Shown here: positions 29,881 through 39,337 of the stretch, piece by piece
How the letters are laid out: each line of letters opens with the position of its first letter
Numbering within the stretch: position 1 is the first letter of the stretch
NCBI GenBank assembly: GCA_913020765.1
Contig: CAJWAO010000001.1
Coordinates: 22,151 to 86,150 of the forward strand
Origin: an uncultured Flavobacteriales bacterium
Lineage (GTDB): Bacteria; Bacteroidota; Bacteroidia; Flavobacteriales_D; Crocinitomicaceae
DNA: 64,000 bases
Direction of reading: 5' to 3'
The notes under the pieces: model-generated
Database searches by the model: none
What the model was told of the DNA's origin: nothing
What the model saw: only the letters and a program-made list of their open reading frames with translations
Made by a program: the position numbers and the translations under genes

Positions 29881-30859
29881 ATGAATTATATTTTTGAATT
29901 GCTCTCTTTATTCTATCGTTTACAGCTTTACCAATTCCAATATCAGGCAAAAACTGAATATAAATTGAAGAGAATTTTTTGGCATCCATAATGTGAAACG
30001 CTCTGTAAAGCTCTTTTGCAGCGGCATCTAGATTCCCATTTTCATCTAGTAAAAATTGATTTTCATTGGGAAAATCAGGGTGTAAGGTGTCAAAACCAAT
30101 AAACCCACAATTTTCGAGGTTCTTTCCTTCATGTTTTTCCGCTATCGAAAGCATAATGGTATTTGGTGCATAGTGGTGCTTTACCATTCCACTTGTAAGG
30201 ACCTCTTGATTGTTTTCAGGTTTATTTTTGAGTCGAATGTTTTTTTGAATACAAGCCTCTATTTCTTCAATTGAAATACTCCCTAGTCTGTATATAATTG
30301 GTGTATCATTTTCAAAACCGATGATTGTGGATTCTATTCCTTTTTCGCAGATTCCCCCATCCAAGATATATGGTATTCGTTTATTGAGTTGTTCCTTTAC
30401 ATGAGCAGGGGAGGTTGGACTTATTCTGCCGTAGAGATTTGCACTCGGCGCAGCAAGAGGATAGGCCAATGTCTCGAGAAGAGCCTGACATAATTTATGC
30501 TGAGGTACGCGTATGGCAACACGTTTTTTACCTGCGGTAACCGAATCGGGTATTGTTTGCTTTTTAGGCAAAAGCATCGTCAATGGTCCTGGCCAAAAAT
30601 TTTCCGCTAGTGTTTCTGCATCTTTTGGAACAATCGTTACATCTTTAAAAGCTGATGATGCATCCTTATAATGAAGGATGAGTGGATTGGACAGGGGTCT
30701 TTTTTTTGCAGCATAAATTTTGGCAATGGCTTGTTTGTTATTTCCATTGGCAGCAAGACCATAGACCGTCTCAGTTGGAATAGAGACTATTTCCGACCTG
30801 TCCAATAAAAGCTTTGCTTTTTTGATACTTGTGCCTATCTCAGTCCTTTTCATATTCAA
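29879..30859 (-). CDS. L-threonylcarbamoyladenylate synthase (Sua5/YwlC type)
   Basis: SIPTETVYGLAANGNNKQAIAKIYAAKKRPLSNPLILH, WPGPLTMLLPK, APSANLYGRISPT, Sua5 C-terminal domain SGMVKHHYAP. Confidence 0.93.
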   Translation of the reverse strand: MNMKRTEIGTSIKKAKLLLDRSEIVSIPTETVYGLAANGNNKQAIAKIYAAKKRPLSNPLILHYKDASSAFKDVTIVPKDAETLAENFWPGPLTMLLPKKQTIPDSVTAGKKRVAIRVPQHKLCQALLETLAYPLAAPSANLYGRISPTSPAHVKEQLNKRIPYILDGGICEKGIESTIIGFENDTPIIYRLGSISIEEIEACIQKNIRLKNKPENNQEVLTSGMVKHHYAPNTIMLSIAEKHEGKNLENCGFIGFDTLHPDFPNENQFLLDENGNLDAAAKELYRAFHIMDAKKFSSIYIQFLPDIGIGKAVNDRIKRAIQKYNS

Positions 30860-31027
30860 AAGTAAGGATATCTATCCTGATTTTAGCTTGGATTGTTTGA
30901 ACTTTATTTTTTGAAACTTGACTTAATTTACGACTACCTGTAAAGGTATCGCTCATTATAATATGTTCGGTTTCGAACAATATTACGTTGGATATGTTTA
31001 CTTTTGTTTAGAAACAATCTAAATAAT

Positions 31028-31705
31028 ATGGGTGTAATTCTTGCAGACAGTAACGATTTGATGCGTGAAGGCATGCGCTCCATCCTATCTGCGCAGACTG
31101 ATTTACCCATCATATCTGAAGCAATCAACAGCGAGGAGTTATGCGAGCAAGTCCAGTCGTCTAGTCCTTCGATGGTCATTTTAGATTTTACATCTGAGGG
31201 TTTTACTATTGATGTAGTATCGAAGATAAAAAGTATAAAACCCGACGTTCGTTTTATTGCAATTACTCCTGAGCAAAATGCCCAAACTTTAATTGATGCA
31301 CTTCGACTAGGGGTCAACAGCTATGTTAAGAAAAATTGTGCACTGGATGAAATTGTAAATGCAGTTATTGAGACAAGTCGCGGGAACAAATTCTTTTGTG
31401 GTCAGATACTAGAAACCATACAAAGAGCCGAAATCGATGTCAATCACCTAGATTTTGACCCACTAAATTGCGATCCAGTTATCTTAAGTGAAAGGGAAAA
31501 CGAAATCATCAAGTTAGTCGCTGAGGGAAACACAAACGGTAAAATAGCTGAACTCCTGTTTTTGAGCAATCATACGGTGAACACACATCGTAAAAATATA
31601 ATGGCGAAGCTAGGTGTTAAAAATACTGCTGGTATTGTGATGTATGCCGTAAAAATGAATATCGTCTCACCGAATAGATTTTTATTTTCTCCAAGCAACG
31701 GCTAG
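31028..31705 (+). CDS. LuxR/NarL-type response regulator with degenerate receiver domain
   Basis: Receiver-like N-terminus (VILADSNDLMREGM..VILDF..YVKKN) and C-terminal HTH LSERENEIIKLVAEGNTNGKIAELLFLSNHTVNTHRKNIMAKLGVKN. Confidence 0.88.
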   Translation: MGVILADSNDLMREGMRSILSAQTDLPIISEAINSEELCEQVQSSSPSMVILDFTSEGFTIDVVSKIKSIKPDVRFIAITPEQNAQTLIDALRLGVNSYVKKNCALDEIVNAVIETSRGNKFFCGQILETIQRAEIDVNHLDFDPLNCDPVILSERENEIIKLVAEGNTNGKIAELLFLSNHTVNTHRKNIMAKLGVKNTAGIVMYAVKMNIVSPNRFLFSPSNG

Positions 31706-34326
31706 AACCTTAAAATCATTTTTAGATTAAACCTTCGCTGCGTGAGGTAATTTGGGATTGAATAAAAACGTCCTCCAACATCCTGAATCCATTGTTTTGA
31801 AAGTACGTTATTAATTCCAAGTAGGTTGAATATCTCAATGGACAGAAGTGCTTGACTAAAGTTTTTCTTCCAGAACGAATTTTTTGCTGCCTTTCCCATA
31901 AAATCGTAGGACATACCGAGATCAACTCTAAAGTAGGATTTCATTCGTAAGGTATCTTTGTAGCGCGTTGGATCGGGTGGTCCATACGGTAAGCGGGTAC
32001 CAAATTGCATCCCCATCTGAACGGTAAAACTCTCCAAACCAGGCATTTGATCTTGTACCAATGCACCAAAATTAAAAAGTTGATCTGTTGGTCTCGGGAT
32101 GAAACCAGGATAAATTACAGCGCTATCTGTAACTACTTGATCTTCGCTGAATCCAAAAATAATACGTTCCCCTGATTCATTGTAATATTCAGTATATTGA
32201 TCATCAAGAATATCTTCTTTAGTTGCCAGCAAGCCAATTTTGAAAAAAGATTCGATCCCTTCCACGAATTCTCCATGTATATTAATATCTAAACCATACG
32301 CATAGGCTACCGCGTTATTTTCTGCATAGTATCTAGTCCGGACGTTTTCAATTTGATAAGGATTGACGTCCCACAAGTATTTGTAGTAGACTTCACCTGA
32401 AAATTTGAAGGGAAGTTCTCTTTGCCACATGTTGAAGTAAAAGTCGGTACCCGCAACCACGTGTAATGATTTCTGAGATTGAACATCCGTTCGAAGGGTT
32501 CCATCAAAGTATCTGAATTCTCTGTAGAAAGGCGGTTGGTAATACATACCTGAGGACAACCTATAGGATAAATTTCTCTTTTTTAATTTTTTATTTTTTA
32601 CGACAAAAGCACTTGGATAATATACTAAAGCAACCCGTGGTGTTACATATATTTCGTTATTTAAGGTAGTGTATCCTCCGCGGGTTCCAACTCGAAGAGC
32701 AAGCTTTGAACTTGCCTCCTTTACTGTGTCACTTAAAGTGAATTTTCTTTTTTTACCATGCTCTCCTGCTTTATATTTTCTTGTGATAAATACATTTTTT
32801 CGAGTTTTTGACCAAATGGAGTTGAGCTGCATAAATCCCGTATAACGTTGGTTACTCAATGATAACTCACCTTTTATAGTCTCAAATAGCTCTATTTCTT
32901 CAGAATTACTCTGCGGGACACTGTACCCAGCAGAGTCAATCATTCTCCACTCGCTAAGCACATCTTGAAATTCATCAGCTTGAAAAGATAGTCCCCATTT
33001 TAAGGTTTTGTTTCTGTACTTTTCTCTTTTATTGTCAATGAAACCGTTGTATAATACCTGTTCACCATTGTGGTAAATATTAATTATCGTGGCATCTAGT
33101 CTATTTCTTGCATGGTTTAAAAATGTACCTATACCTAGAACTGAAATCGAATCTCCGAATTCCTCCTTCGAAGGATCTGTCTCGAGCTCATTGATAAAAT
33201 ATTGACCCTGGATATCAAAATATTCTCTTTCTGTCGTTTGAAATGCTGTTGCATATAGGTCTAGTTTTGATTTATCACTAGGTTGCCAATTTAAAGAAAT
33301 GCCGCCCATCATTGTTTCGAACTTCGTTTGTTCTTGTCCATCAAAATATATTCGAAAAGAATAGGCCTCATTTGCTGTTCCAAAATCTGTTTCTGATGTC
33401 TGTGGACTAAATCGGTAATTGTTGGAAGAATAATGTATCAGGGTATTTAAGCTTAATGATTTTGAAAGTATCAGCTTGCTAGCAACCTGTCCATCCATAA
33501 AAACTGGGTTGTAGGCACCCTTTGTTGGAAGAGAATTTAAAAAGTAGCCATTGGACCGATAACGGGCTCCTGCAATGTAGCTAAAACGGTCATTTATTTT
33601 TTGCTCTGCATGAGCCTCAATACCCAATAATGACAACATAAGAGAGGATTTAAAAGCTTTCGGGTCGTTGTAGGATATATCCAAAACAGAACTTAGCTTA
33701 TCACCATATTGTGCATCAAATCCCCCCGCTGAAAAACGAACAGATTGAACAAGTGCAGAATGAATAAAACTCATCCCTTCTTGTTGACCACTTCGCGTTA
33801 AAAAAGGTCGATAAACGAGAAAGCCATTGACATAAACAAGATTTTCATCATAATTTCCTCCTCTAACATTATAGTTGGAGGTTAATTCATTATTTGAGGT
33901 AGCTGCAGTTGTTAGCACCAGTCCTTTCTCAACACTTCCGGTAATCCGCTGTGCATCAATGACGGGCAACGATTCTAGCTCAAATGGTTTTTCTCTGTCT
34001 TGAATAACATCTACTCCTTGTTGCTGTTGAATTGAAAAGCTGATCTCGGGAAATAGCCTCATTTCTTTACTTATGAAAACTTTTTCTTTTTTGACGATCT
34101 CATTTGCCTGATAGACCAATTCTATGGTGTCTCCTACACTCAGATAGAAAAGGTACATTCCATTTTCATCGCTGTAAGTATTTTGTACCGGAACTGTATT
34201 GGCTTTAATAAATACATTTTCGATAGGATTACCCTTGGCATCAATACAAAAGCCTTTAATAGTATTAACCTGGCAGCAGACCTGCAGCGCAAGCATAATG
34301 AATAAAATGGCATTGGTTATTTTCAA
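31702..34326 (-). CDS. TonB-dependent receptor with N-terminal carboxypeptidase-regulatory-like domain
   Basis: IKGFCIDAKGNPIENVFIKANTVPVQNTYSDENGMYLF, plug NYNVRGGNYDENLVYVNGFLVYRP, beta-barrel aromatic pattern to C-terminal RF. Confidence 0.88.
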   Translation of the reverse strand: MKITNAILFIMLALQVCCQVNTIKGFCIDAKGNPIENVFIKANTVPVQNTYSDENGMYLFYLSVGDTIELVYQANEIVKKEKVFISKEMRLFPEISFSIQQQQGVDVIQDREKPFELESLPVIDAQRITGSVEKGLVLTTAATSNNELTSNYNVRGGNYDENLVYVNGFLVYRPFLTRSGQQEGMSFIHSALVQSVRFSAGGFDAQYGDKLSSVLDISYNDPKAFKSSLMLSLLGIEAHAEQKINDRFSYIAGARYRSNGYFLNSLPTKGAYNPVFMDGQVASKLILSKSLSLNTLIHYSSNNYRFSPQTSETDFGTANEAYSFRIYFDGQEQTKFETMMGGISLNWQPSDKSKLDLYATAFQTTEREYFDIQGQYFINELETDPSKEEFGDSISVLGIGTFLNHARNRLDATIINIYHNGEQVLYNGFIDNKREKYRNKTLKWGLSFQADEFQDVLSEWRMIDSAGYSVPQSNSEEIELFETIKGELSLSNQRYTGFMQLNSIWSKTRKNVFITRKYKAGEHGKKRKFTLSDTVKEASSKLALRVGTRGGYTTLNNEIYVTPRVALVYYPSAFVVKNKKLKKRNLSYRLSSGMYYQPPFYREFRYFDGTLRTDVQSQKSLHVVAGTDFYFNMWQRELPFKFSGEVYYKYLWDVNPYQIENVRTRYYAENNAVAYAYGLDINIHGEFVEGIESFFKIGLLATKEDILDDQYTEYYNESGERIIFGFSEDQVVTDSAVIYPGFIPRPTDQLFNFGALVQDQMPGLESFTVQMGMQFGTRLPYGPPDPTRYKDTLRMKSYFRVDLGMSYDFMGKAAKNSFWKKNFSQALLSIEIFNLLGINNVLSKQWIQDVGGRFYSIPNYLTQRRFNLKMILRF

Positions 34327-34417
34327 GATGTTAAAGTTAAGACCATAACGATTTACAGCGCTATTTATTTTGATTAATTTTTATGGTAAGAATTTATTAT
34401 ATTTGTCGCCACGTTAT

Positions 34418-34492
34418 GGTGGTTGTAGCTCAGTTGGTTAGAGCATCGGTTTGTGGTACCGAGGGTCGTGGGTTCGAGACCCATCTTCCACC
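34418..34492 (+). tRNA. tRNA-His (GTG anticodon)
   Basis: Cloverleaf: TAGCTCAGTTGGTTAGAGC D arm, TCGGT-TTGTGGT-ACCGA anticodon arm, GTGGG-TTCGAGA-CCCAT T arm, encoded G-1 opposite C73; CCA not encoded. Confidence 0.93.
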
Positions 34493-34496
34493 CATG

Positions 34497-34523
34497 AAAA
34501 GTCCGGTTTGCCGGACTTTTTTT
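34497..34523 (+). terminator. Rho-independent terminator after tRNA-His
   Basis: AAAAGTCCGG-TTTG-CCGGACTTTT then TTT. Confidence 0.9.
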
Positions 34524-34548
34524 ATGCGAATATTTACTATTTGAAATT

Positions 34549-35073
34549 TTAGAGTAGTTCTTTTACTTCATTGCCGAGTTGTTCAACCCAAATTCGAACG
34601 CGGTCAAAAGTCATCTCGTCCTCGTTGTCCTCGTCAATTGCCAAGCCAAAAAAATGATTTTCGTCAACGAGCGCTTTTGATTCACTGAACGTATATCCTT
34701 CTGTTGGCCAATGACCAATAATTTGACCACCATTTGCTAGTATTACCTCTGCTAGTATACCAATTCCATCTACAAAGTATTCTCCGTAACCAATCTGGTC
34801 ACCAAGACCAAAAATGGCAAAAGTTTTACCTTTGAAATCGAGTTTTTTAAAATCTTCGATGTAGTCATCCCAATCACTCTGTAATTCTCCGTCGTACCAA
34901 GTTGGAATACCAATGATGAATAGGTCATTGGATAACCATTCATTGGGGTCAATATTGTATATATCGACTTGTACAACATTATCGAAATGAACGCTTAATT
35001 CATTCAATAGATAAGTTTCAATCACATAATCCGTGTTCCCTGTATCTGATCCGTAAATTATTTTTACATCCAT
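34549..35073 (-). CDS. Flavodoxin
   Basis: MDVKIIYGSDTGNTDYVI FMN phosphate loop, IGIPTWYDGELQSDWDDY, FGLGDQIGYGEYFVDGIG. Confidence 0.93.
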   Translation of the reverse strand: MDVKIIYGSDTGNTDYVIETYLLNELSVHFDNVVQVDIYNIDPNEWLSNDLFIIGIPTWYDGELQSDWDDYIEDFKKLDFKGKTFAIFGLGDQIGYGEYFVDGIGILAEVILANGGQIIGHWPTEGYTFSESKALVDENHFFGLAIDEDNEDEMTFDRVRIWVEQLGNEVKELL

Positions 35074-35181
35074 AGCTGAGTTTGAAATGCAAAATTAAAA
35101 AGCATTTTGACAGATGACAAAAGAAAAGAGATATAAAGTGAAATACAATACCTTTTTTGAGGTAAAAAAGTATTTCATGTA

Positions 35182-36006
35182 TCAATTCAAAGAGTGCGCG
35201 ATAAATCTTTCTGTTCGTTCACATAAATCTTTGAGCTCTTGCGGCAAAGTTTTTTTTATCCATGGATGTTTACTTTGAAAAACGTGGTCGGCATTCGAAA
35301 TAATAGTTAGCTGTGTATTTGCCCAGCTCGCAAGCCTTAATCCATTTTCTTTATCAACAGATGTATCGTGTTCACCGTGAGCAATAAATAGAGGTTTTTG
35401 AAAAGACTCGCAAATTTTTTTTAAATCATACTCGGCGTTATTCTGTTGAAAGTCTTTCCACAAATCGATTGATTGAGGTAAATCTTGAAGCGTTCTACCA
35501 TTTTTAACGAATCTGAAACCACTTGATTTCCATTTATCAAGCTCTTTACCGATTGGAAATCGCTCTTCAATAGAGGCGATGGACGCCCATGTAGAAATTG
35601 AACTAATCAATGGTATACTATGTCCTGAAATAAGGGCAATAGCTCCGCCTTTCGAATGACCTATAAGATGTCCGCACCAAAAATCAACTTGACTATCTAT
35701 CCAATTTACAATGGCCTTAACATCTTCAATTTCGTGAGTATAGGTATTTTGGCCAAAAGATTCAGGGTCAGGAAAATCAATGCCATCGGAGACTGTTCCT
35801 CCATTATGTGTGGTATTGAATTTACAAAATCCGTAGCCTTTTTCGGTAAAAAATTTCTGAACTAAATTCCAAGCACCCCAATCTTTAAATCCCATGAACC
35901 CGTGAATAAAAATTATAATCTGTGAATTGAAGTTTTTGGGTATTTCGAGGTCCACCAAACTTTCTTTTCCCTTGGCACCAATGTATATACTGTTTTTGTG
36001 CTTCAC
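35182..36006 (-). CDS. Alpha/beta hydrolase
   Basis: IIFIHGFMGFKDW, GHSKGGAIAL nucleophile elbow, GEHDTSVD, NADHVF. Confidence 0.88.
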   Translation of the reverse strand: MKHKNSIYIGAKGKESLVDLEIPKNFNSQIIIFIHGFMGFKDWGAWNLVQKFFTEKGYGFCKFNTTHNGGTVSDGIDFPDPESFGQNTYTHEIEDVKAIVNWIDSQVDFWCGHLIGHSKGGAIALISGHSIPLISSISTWASIASIEERFPIGKELDKWKSSGFRFVKNGRTLQDLPQSIDLWKDFQQNNAEYDLKKICESFQKPLFIAHGEHDTSVDKENGLRLASWANTQLTIISNADHVFQSKHPWIKKTLPQELKDLCERTERFIAHSLN

Positions 36007-36024
36007 TAATTTAAGTTCAATTTA

Positions 36025-36432
36025 TCACGAAACATATTCTTGTTTGTGTACGAGTAAAAATTCTTGATTCTCAATGGCTCTGTACCCCATGTCATAACAA
36101 AAGAAATATTGGTGTCCATTCTTTGTAGAGTAGCTATTTGTGTGGTAGTGAAAATTGAACCCAAGCTCAGCAAGTTGAATAAGGTGCACTGTTTTTTTTC
36201 CATTTGGATTCAATTTGAATAATATTCGGCGATTTTTTCTCAGAATGCTATTGATTTTTCGAACGATGGCATTGGCATCCTCATTTATTCGATTGTTAAA
36301 AGTATTTCGACAGTAGTCGCAGCAGAATTTTTGATCCCTGCGTCCAACTAATTTTTCCTGACATTCCAGGCAATTTATTTCTCTTCTATGATTCACCTGT
36401 ACAAGATTAACAAGAATTAACATGAAATACAA
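36025..36432 (-). CDS. Hypothetical zinc-ribbon protein
   Basis: NCLECQEKLVGRRDQKFCCDYCRNTFNN (two CxxC-type pairs). Confidence 0.65.
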   Translation of the reverse strand: MYFMLILVNLVQVNHRREINCLECQEKLVGRRDQKFCCDYCRNTFNNRINEDANAIVRKINSILRKNRRILFKLNPNGKKTVHLIQLAELGFNFHYHTNSYSTKNGHQYFFCYDMGYRAIENQEFLLVHKQEYVS

Positions 36433-36489
36433 TTCATAAAATTCAAGGTTTCGGATTTTTGTTTGGTAGTTCTGTTAAATATTAAGCCC

Positions 36490-37530
36490 ATGATAAATAA
36501 CGACCCTAATTCAGAGGATAAGGCGAAACAAATAAATCCATCAGAACATTTGAGAAAATTAAATGCAGATATAGCGCTTGAAAAAATGCTTTTAGATCAG
36601 GTTCGTGGAGAAGTTTCTAAAGCTATAATCGGTCAGAATGATATGATCAATGCCCTGCTTATTGCGCTACTTACGGAAGGACATGTCTTGCTTGAAGGAA
36701 TGCCAGGATTGGCGAAGACTATGGCTGTTAGATCTCTTTCTGAGACCATGAATTTGGATTTTGGTAGAATCCAATTCACACCTGATTTATTACCAGCAGA
36801 TGTAACAGGTACAATGATTTATCAGCAAAAATCTGACACGTTTTCGGCAAGAAAGGGGCCAGTATTCTCCTCGTTTTTGTTGGCTGATGAAATTAATAGG
36901 GCCCCAGCAAAGGTGCAAAGTGCATTACTTGAGGCAATGCAGGAGGGGCAGGTGACTATTGGTGAAGAAACATTTAGGCTTCCTGAACCCTTTCTTGTAA
37001 TGGCTACGCAAAATCCAATTGAGCAGGAAGGTACATATACGCTTCCTGAAGCTCAAAAAGATCGATTTTTACTCAAGGTTAAAGTTGCTTATCCTACTGC
37101 TGATGAAGAACAAGCGATTATTCAATCCCAAATACAAGCTCAACCTATTGCCAAACTTCAAAAAGTATTGACGAAAAAAGATGTACTTCGGCTAAAGGCT
37201 CTAGTTAAGGAGATTTATCTCGATGAAAAGGTCGAAAAATATATTGTAGAAATTGTACATCAAACGCGTGAACCAAACCTAAAGGCGCTTGAACCATTGA
37301 AACCTTATTTGTTGTTTGGTGCTTCTCCTCGCGGAAGTATTGGCTTAGCAAGAGCGGCCAAGGCTTTTGCTTTTATGGAAGGTCGTTCTTTTGTGATCCC
37401 GGATGATGTAAAAATGATGGCGGTTCCAGTGCTCAATCACAGAATAGGTTTGTCATACGAAGCGGAAATGGACGGCGTATCTGCCCAAGATATTATAGAA
37501 AAGATAGTACAATACGTCGAGGTTCCGTGA
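36490..37530 (+). CDS. MoxR family AAA ATPase
   Basis: VLLEGMPGLAKTMAVRSLSETM Walker A, FSSFLLADEINRAPAKVQSALLEAMQEGQVTIG Walker B. Confidence 0.95.
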   Translation: MINNDPNSEDKAKQINPSEHLRKLNADIALEKMLLDQVRGEVSKAIIGQNDMINALLIALLTEGHVLLEGMPGLAKTMAVRSLSETMNLDFGRIQFTPDLLPADVTGTMIYQQKSDTFSARKGPVFSSFLLADEINRAPAKVQSALLEAMQEGQVTIGEETFRLPEPFLVMATQNPIEQEGTYTLPEAQKDRFLLKVKVAYPTADEEQAIIQSQIQAQPIAKLQKVLTKKDVLRLKALVKEIYLDEKVEKYIVEIVHQTREPNLKALEPLKPYLLFGASPRGSIGLARAAKAFAFMEGRSFVIPDDVKMMAVPVLNHRIGLSYEAEMDGVSAQDIIEKIVQYVEVP

Positions 37531-38390
37531 ATCTAAAAGAACTCATACGTTCTGTGCGCAGGATTCAGTTCAAGACGCAAAATTTGACCCATCAAAATAG
37601 GTTGGGCGAGGTTTCGAGTTCTTTCAAAGGCTTTGGAATGAGTTTCAGCGAGGTACGTGAATATCAATTTGGTGATGAAACTAGATTCATAGATTGGAAC
37701 GTGACGGCACGATACAATAGACCTCACGTGAAGGTTTTTGAGGAGGAAAGAGAGCAAGTCAACTTACTTTTGATTGATGTCTCAAAATCTATGGATTTCG
37801 GTGGTGCAAAACGAACAAAAAAGCAATTAATTGTTGAGCTTTATGCAACCATTGCATTTTCATGCGCATTAAACAAAGATAAGGTCGGCGTGCTATTTTT
37901 TTCTGATAAAGTAGAACGTTATTTTGAGCCAAAAGCAGGGATAAAGAATATTTGGATGATCGCCATGCAACTCATTGATTGGAAACAGGAGTCAAATGAT
38001 TCTGACCTGCAAGAACCTCTTCGATTTATTCGTACTCTGAAGCTGAAGCGCTTTAGACTCTTTGTATTGAGTGATTTTCATTTTGATCGAAATACCCTTC
38101 AAAAAGAGGCATTAATTAAAACAAAAGGAAAAAATAGAGTTTATGTTTTAAATGTGCGCGACAGAATTGAGTCTAAAATACCTTTAAAGGGGTTTTATCA
38201 GTTGATTCATGCCGAATCTGGTTTAAGGACATGGCATAATGGATTTTCCAAGAGGAGTAGGGATAGATTACTACAGTTTGAGCATGACTCACGTCAATAT
38301 TGGAAAAATGAGTGTCGAAAAAATAAAATTCATTATATGGAGCTCACAGGGGATGTAGATGTATTTAAAAAGTTAAATGGATTGATGTAA
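37527..38390 (+). CDS. DUF58 domain-containing protein
   Basis: GFGMSFSEVREYQFGDETRFIDWNVTARYNRPHVKVFEEEREQ. Confidence 0.93.
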   Translation: MNLKELIRSVRRIQFKTQNLTHQNRLGEVSSSFKGFGMSFSEVREYQFGDETRFIDWNVTARYNRPHVKVFEEEREQVNLLLIDVSKSMDFGGAKRTKKQLIVELYATIAFSCALNKDKVGVLFFSDKVERYFEPKAGIKNIWMIAMQLIDWKQESNDSDLQEPLRFIRTLKLKRFRLFVLSDFHFDRNTLQKEALIKTKGKNRVYVLNVRDRIESKIPLKGFYQLIHAESGLRTWHNGFSKRSRDRLLQFEHDSRQYWKNECRKNKIHYMELTGDVDVFKKLNGLM

Positions 38391-39337
38391 TGAAAGTCTG
38401 GCCCTTCATATTATTTTTAGCTTTATCTTATTCATACTCTTGTCAGGATTTTGTAAAGGTCGATATATCTGATAAACAACCTAGAGTTGGCGATTTATTT
38501 TCAATTACTTGCACTTTAAAAAATCAAAACTTCCCTCGAGAGGAAGTAGATTCCCTTACTTACTATCCTGCAAAATTTTTGTCCTCAGATTCAAGTAAGC
38601 ACCAAACAGCTTATAAGGGAATCGAGATAATTGAAGCAAAAGATTCGAACTACATATCTGAAGGGGATAGCATAAGCCAAAGAATTTATTCTGTTATTGC
38701 ATGGGATTCGTGTGAGCTCGTATTAGAGGGGTTTGAATATTTAATAGGGGGCAAAACAATTAAATCAGAAAAGGTTTACCTAAAGGTATCACTTTATGAA
38801 ATTGTTGAGGGTATAGAACTTTATGACATTAAAGAATTATTCTCAAATTGGAAATCTAGAACAAACGGTTCGAAGGTTAAGTTTTGGATTTTTATAGGTG
38901 TAATTATTGTTATGGTATTAGGCGCTACTATCGCCTTCTTAAAACGATATTTTACAAGAAAGATTGAGCGTGACCATAAATTACCGTTGGATGAACGGGT
39001 TCTATTGGAAATCGACCGATTATATGCTGAGGAGTTATGGCTTCATGATAAACTTCAAGAGCATTTTGTACGTTTTTCTTACCTCTTGCGAAGCTATTTA
39101 ACAGAACGATTTGAGTTGTCATTTTTAGATAAGACTACTTTTCAATCGAAAACATTGCTCAAAAAAATAGATTTACCTGAATCCTTACGAATCAAAATAG
39201 TAGAATTACTTACCTCATCTGATTATATCAAATTTGCTGATTCAAGCATGTCCAACGAACGTATTGCACTTTTAAAAATTGCTGTAACCAATATCATAGA
39301 AGAAACCACCCCTAAAAATGATCAAGAGCATGATTGA
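38390..39337 (+). CDS. Bat operon membrane protein, function unknown
   Basis: Signal peptide, beta-rich periplasmic part, one TM helix (FWIFIGVIIVMVLGATIAFL), position between DUF58 and BatA genes. Confidence 0.65.
   Translation: MKVWPFILFLALSYSYSCQDFVKVDISDKQPRVGDLFSITCTLKNQNFPREEVDSLTYYPAKFLSSDSSKHQTAYKGIEIIEAKDSNYISEGDSISQRIYSVIAWDSCELVLEGFEYLIGGKTIKSEKVYLKVSLYEIVEGIELYDIKELFSNWKSRTNGSKVKFWIFIGVIIVMVLGATIAFLKRYFTRKIERDHKLPLDERVLLEIDRLYAEELWLHDKLQEHFVRFSYLLRSYLTERFELSFLDKTTFQSKTLLKKIDLPESLRIKIVELLTSSDYIKFADSSMSNERIALLKIAVTNIIEETTPKNDQEHD

Noticed and set aside
34418-34523. tRNA-His as an integration site for a genomic island
   Set aside because: Followed directly by its own terminator and ordinary genes; no integrase and no repeated tRNA 3' end noticed
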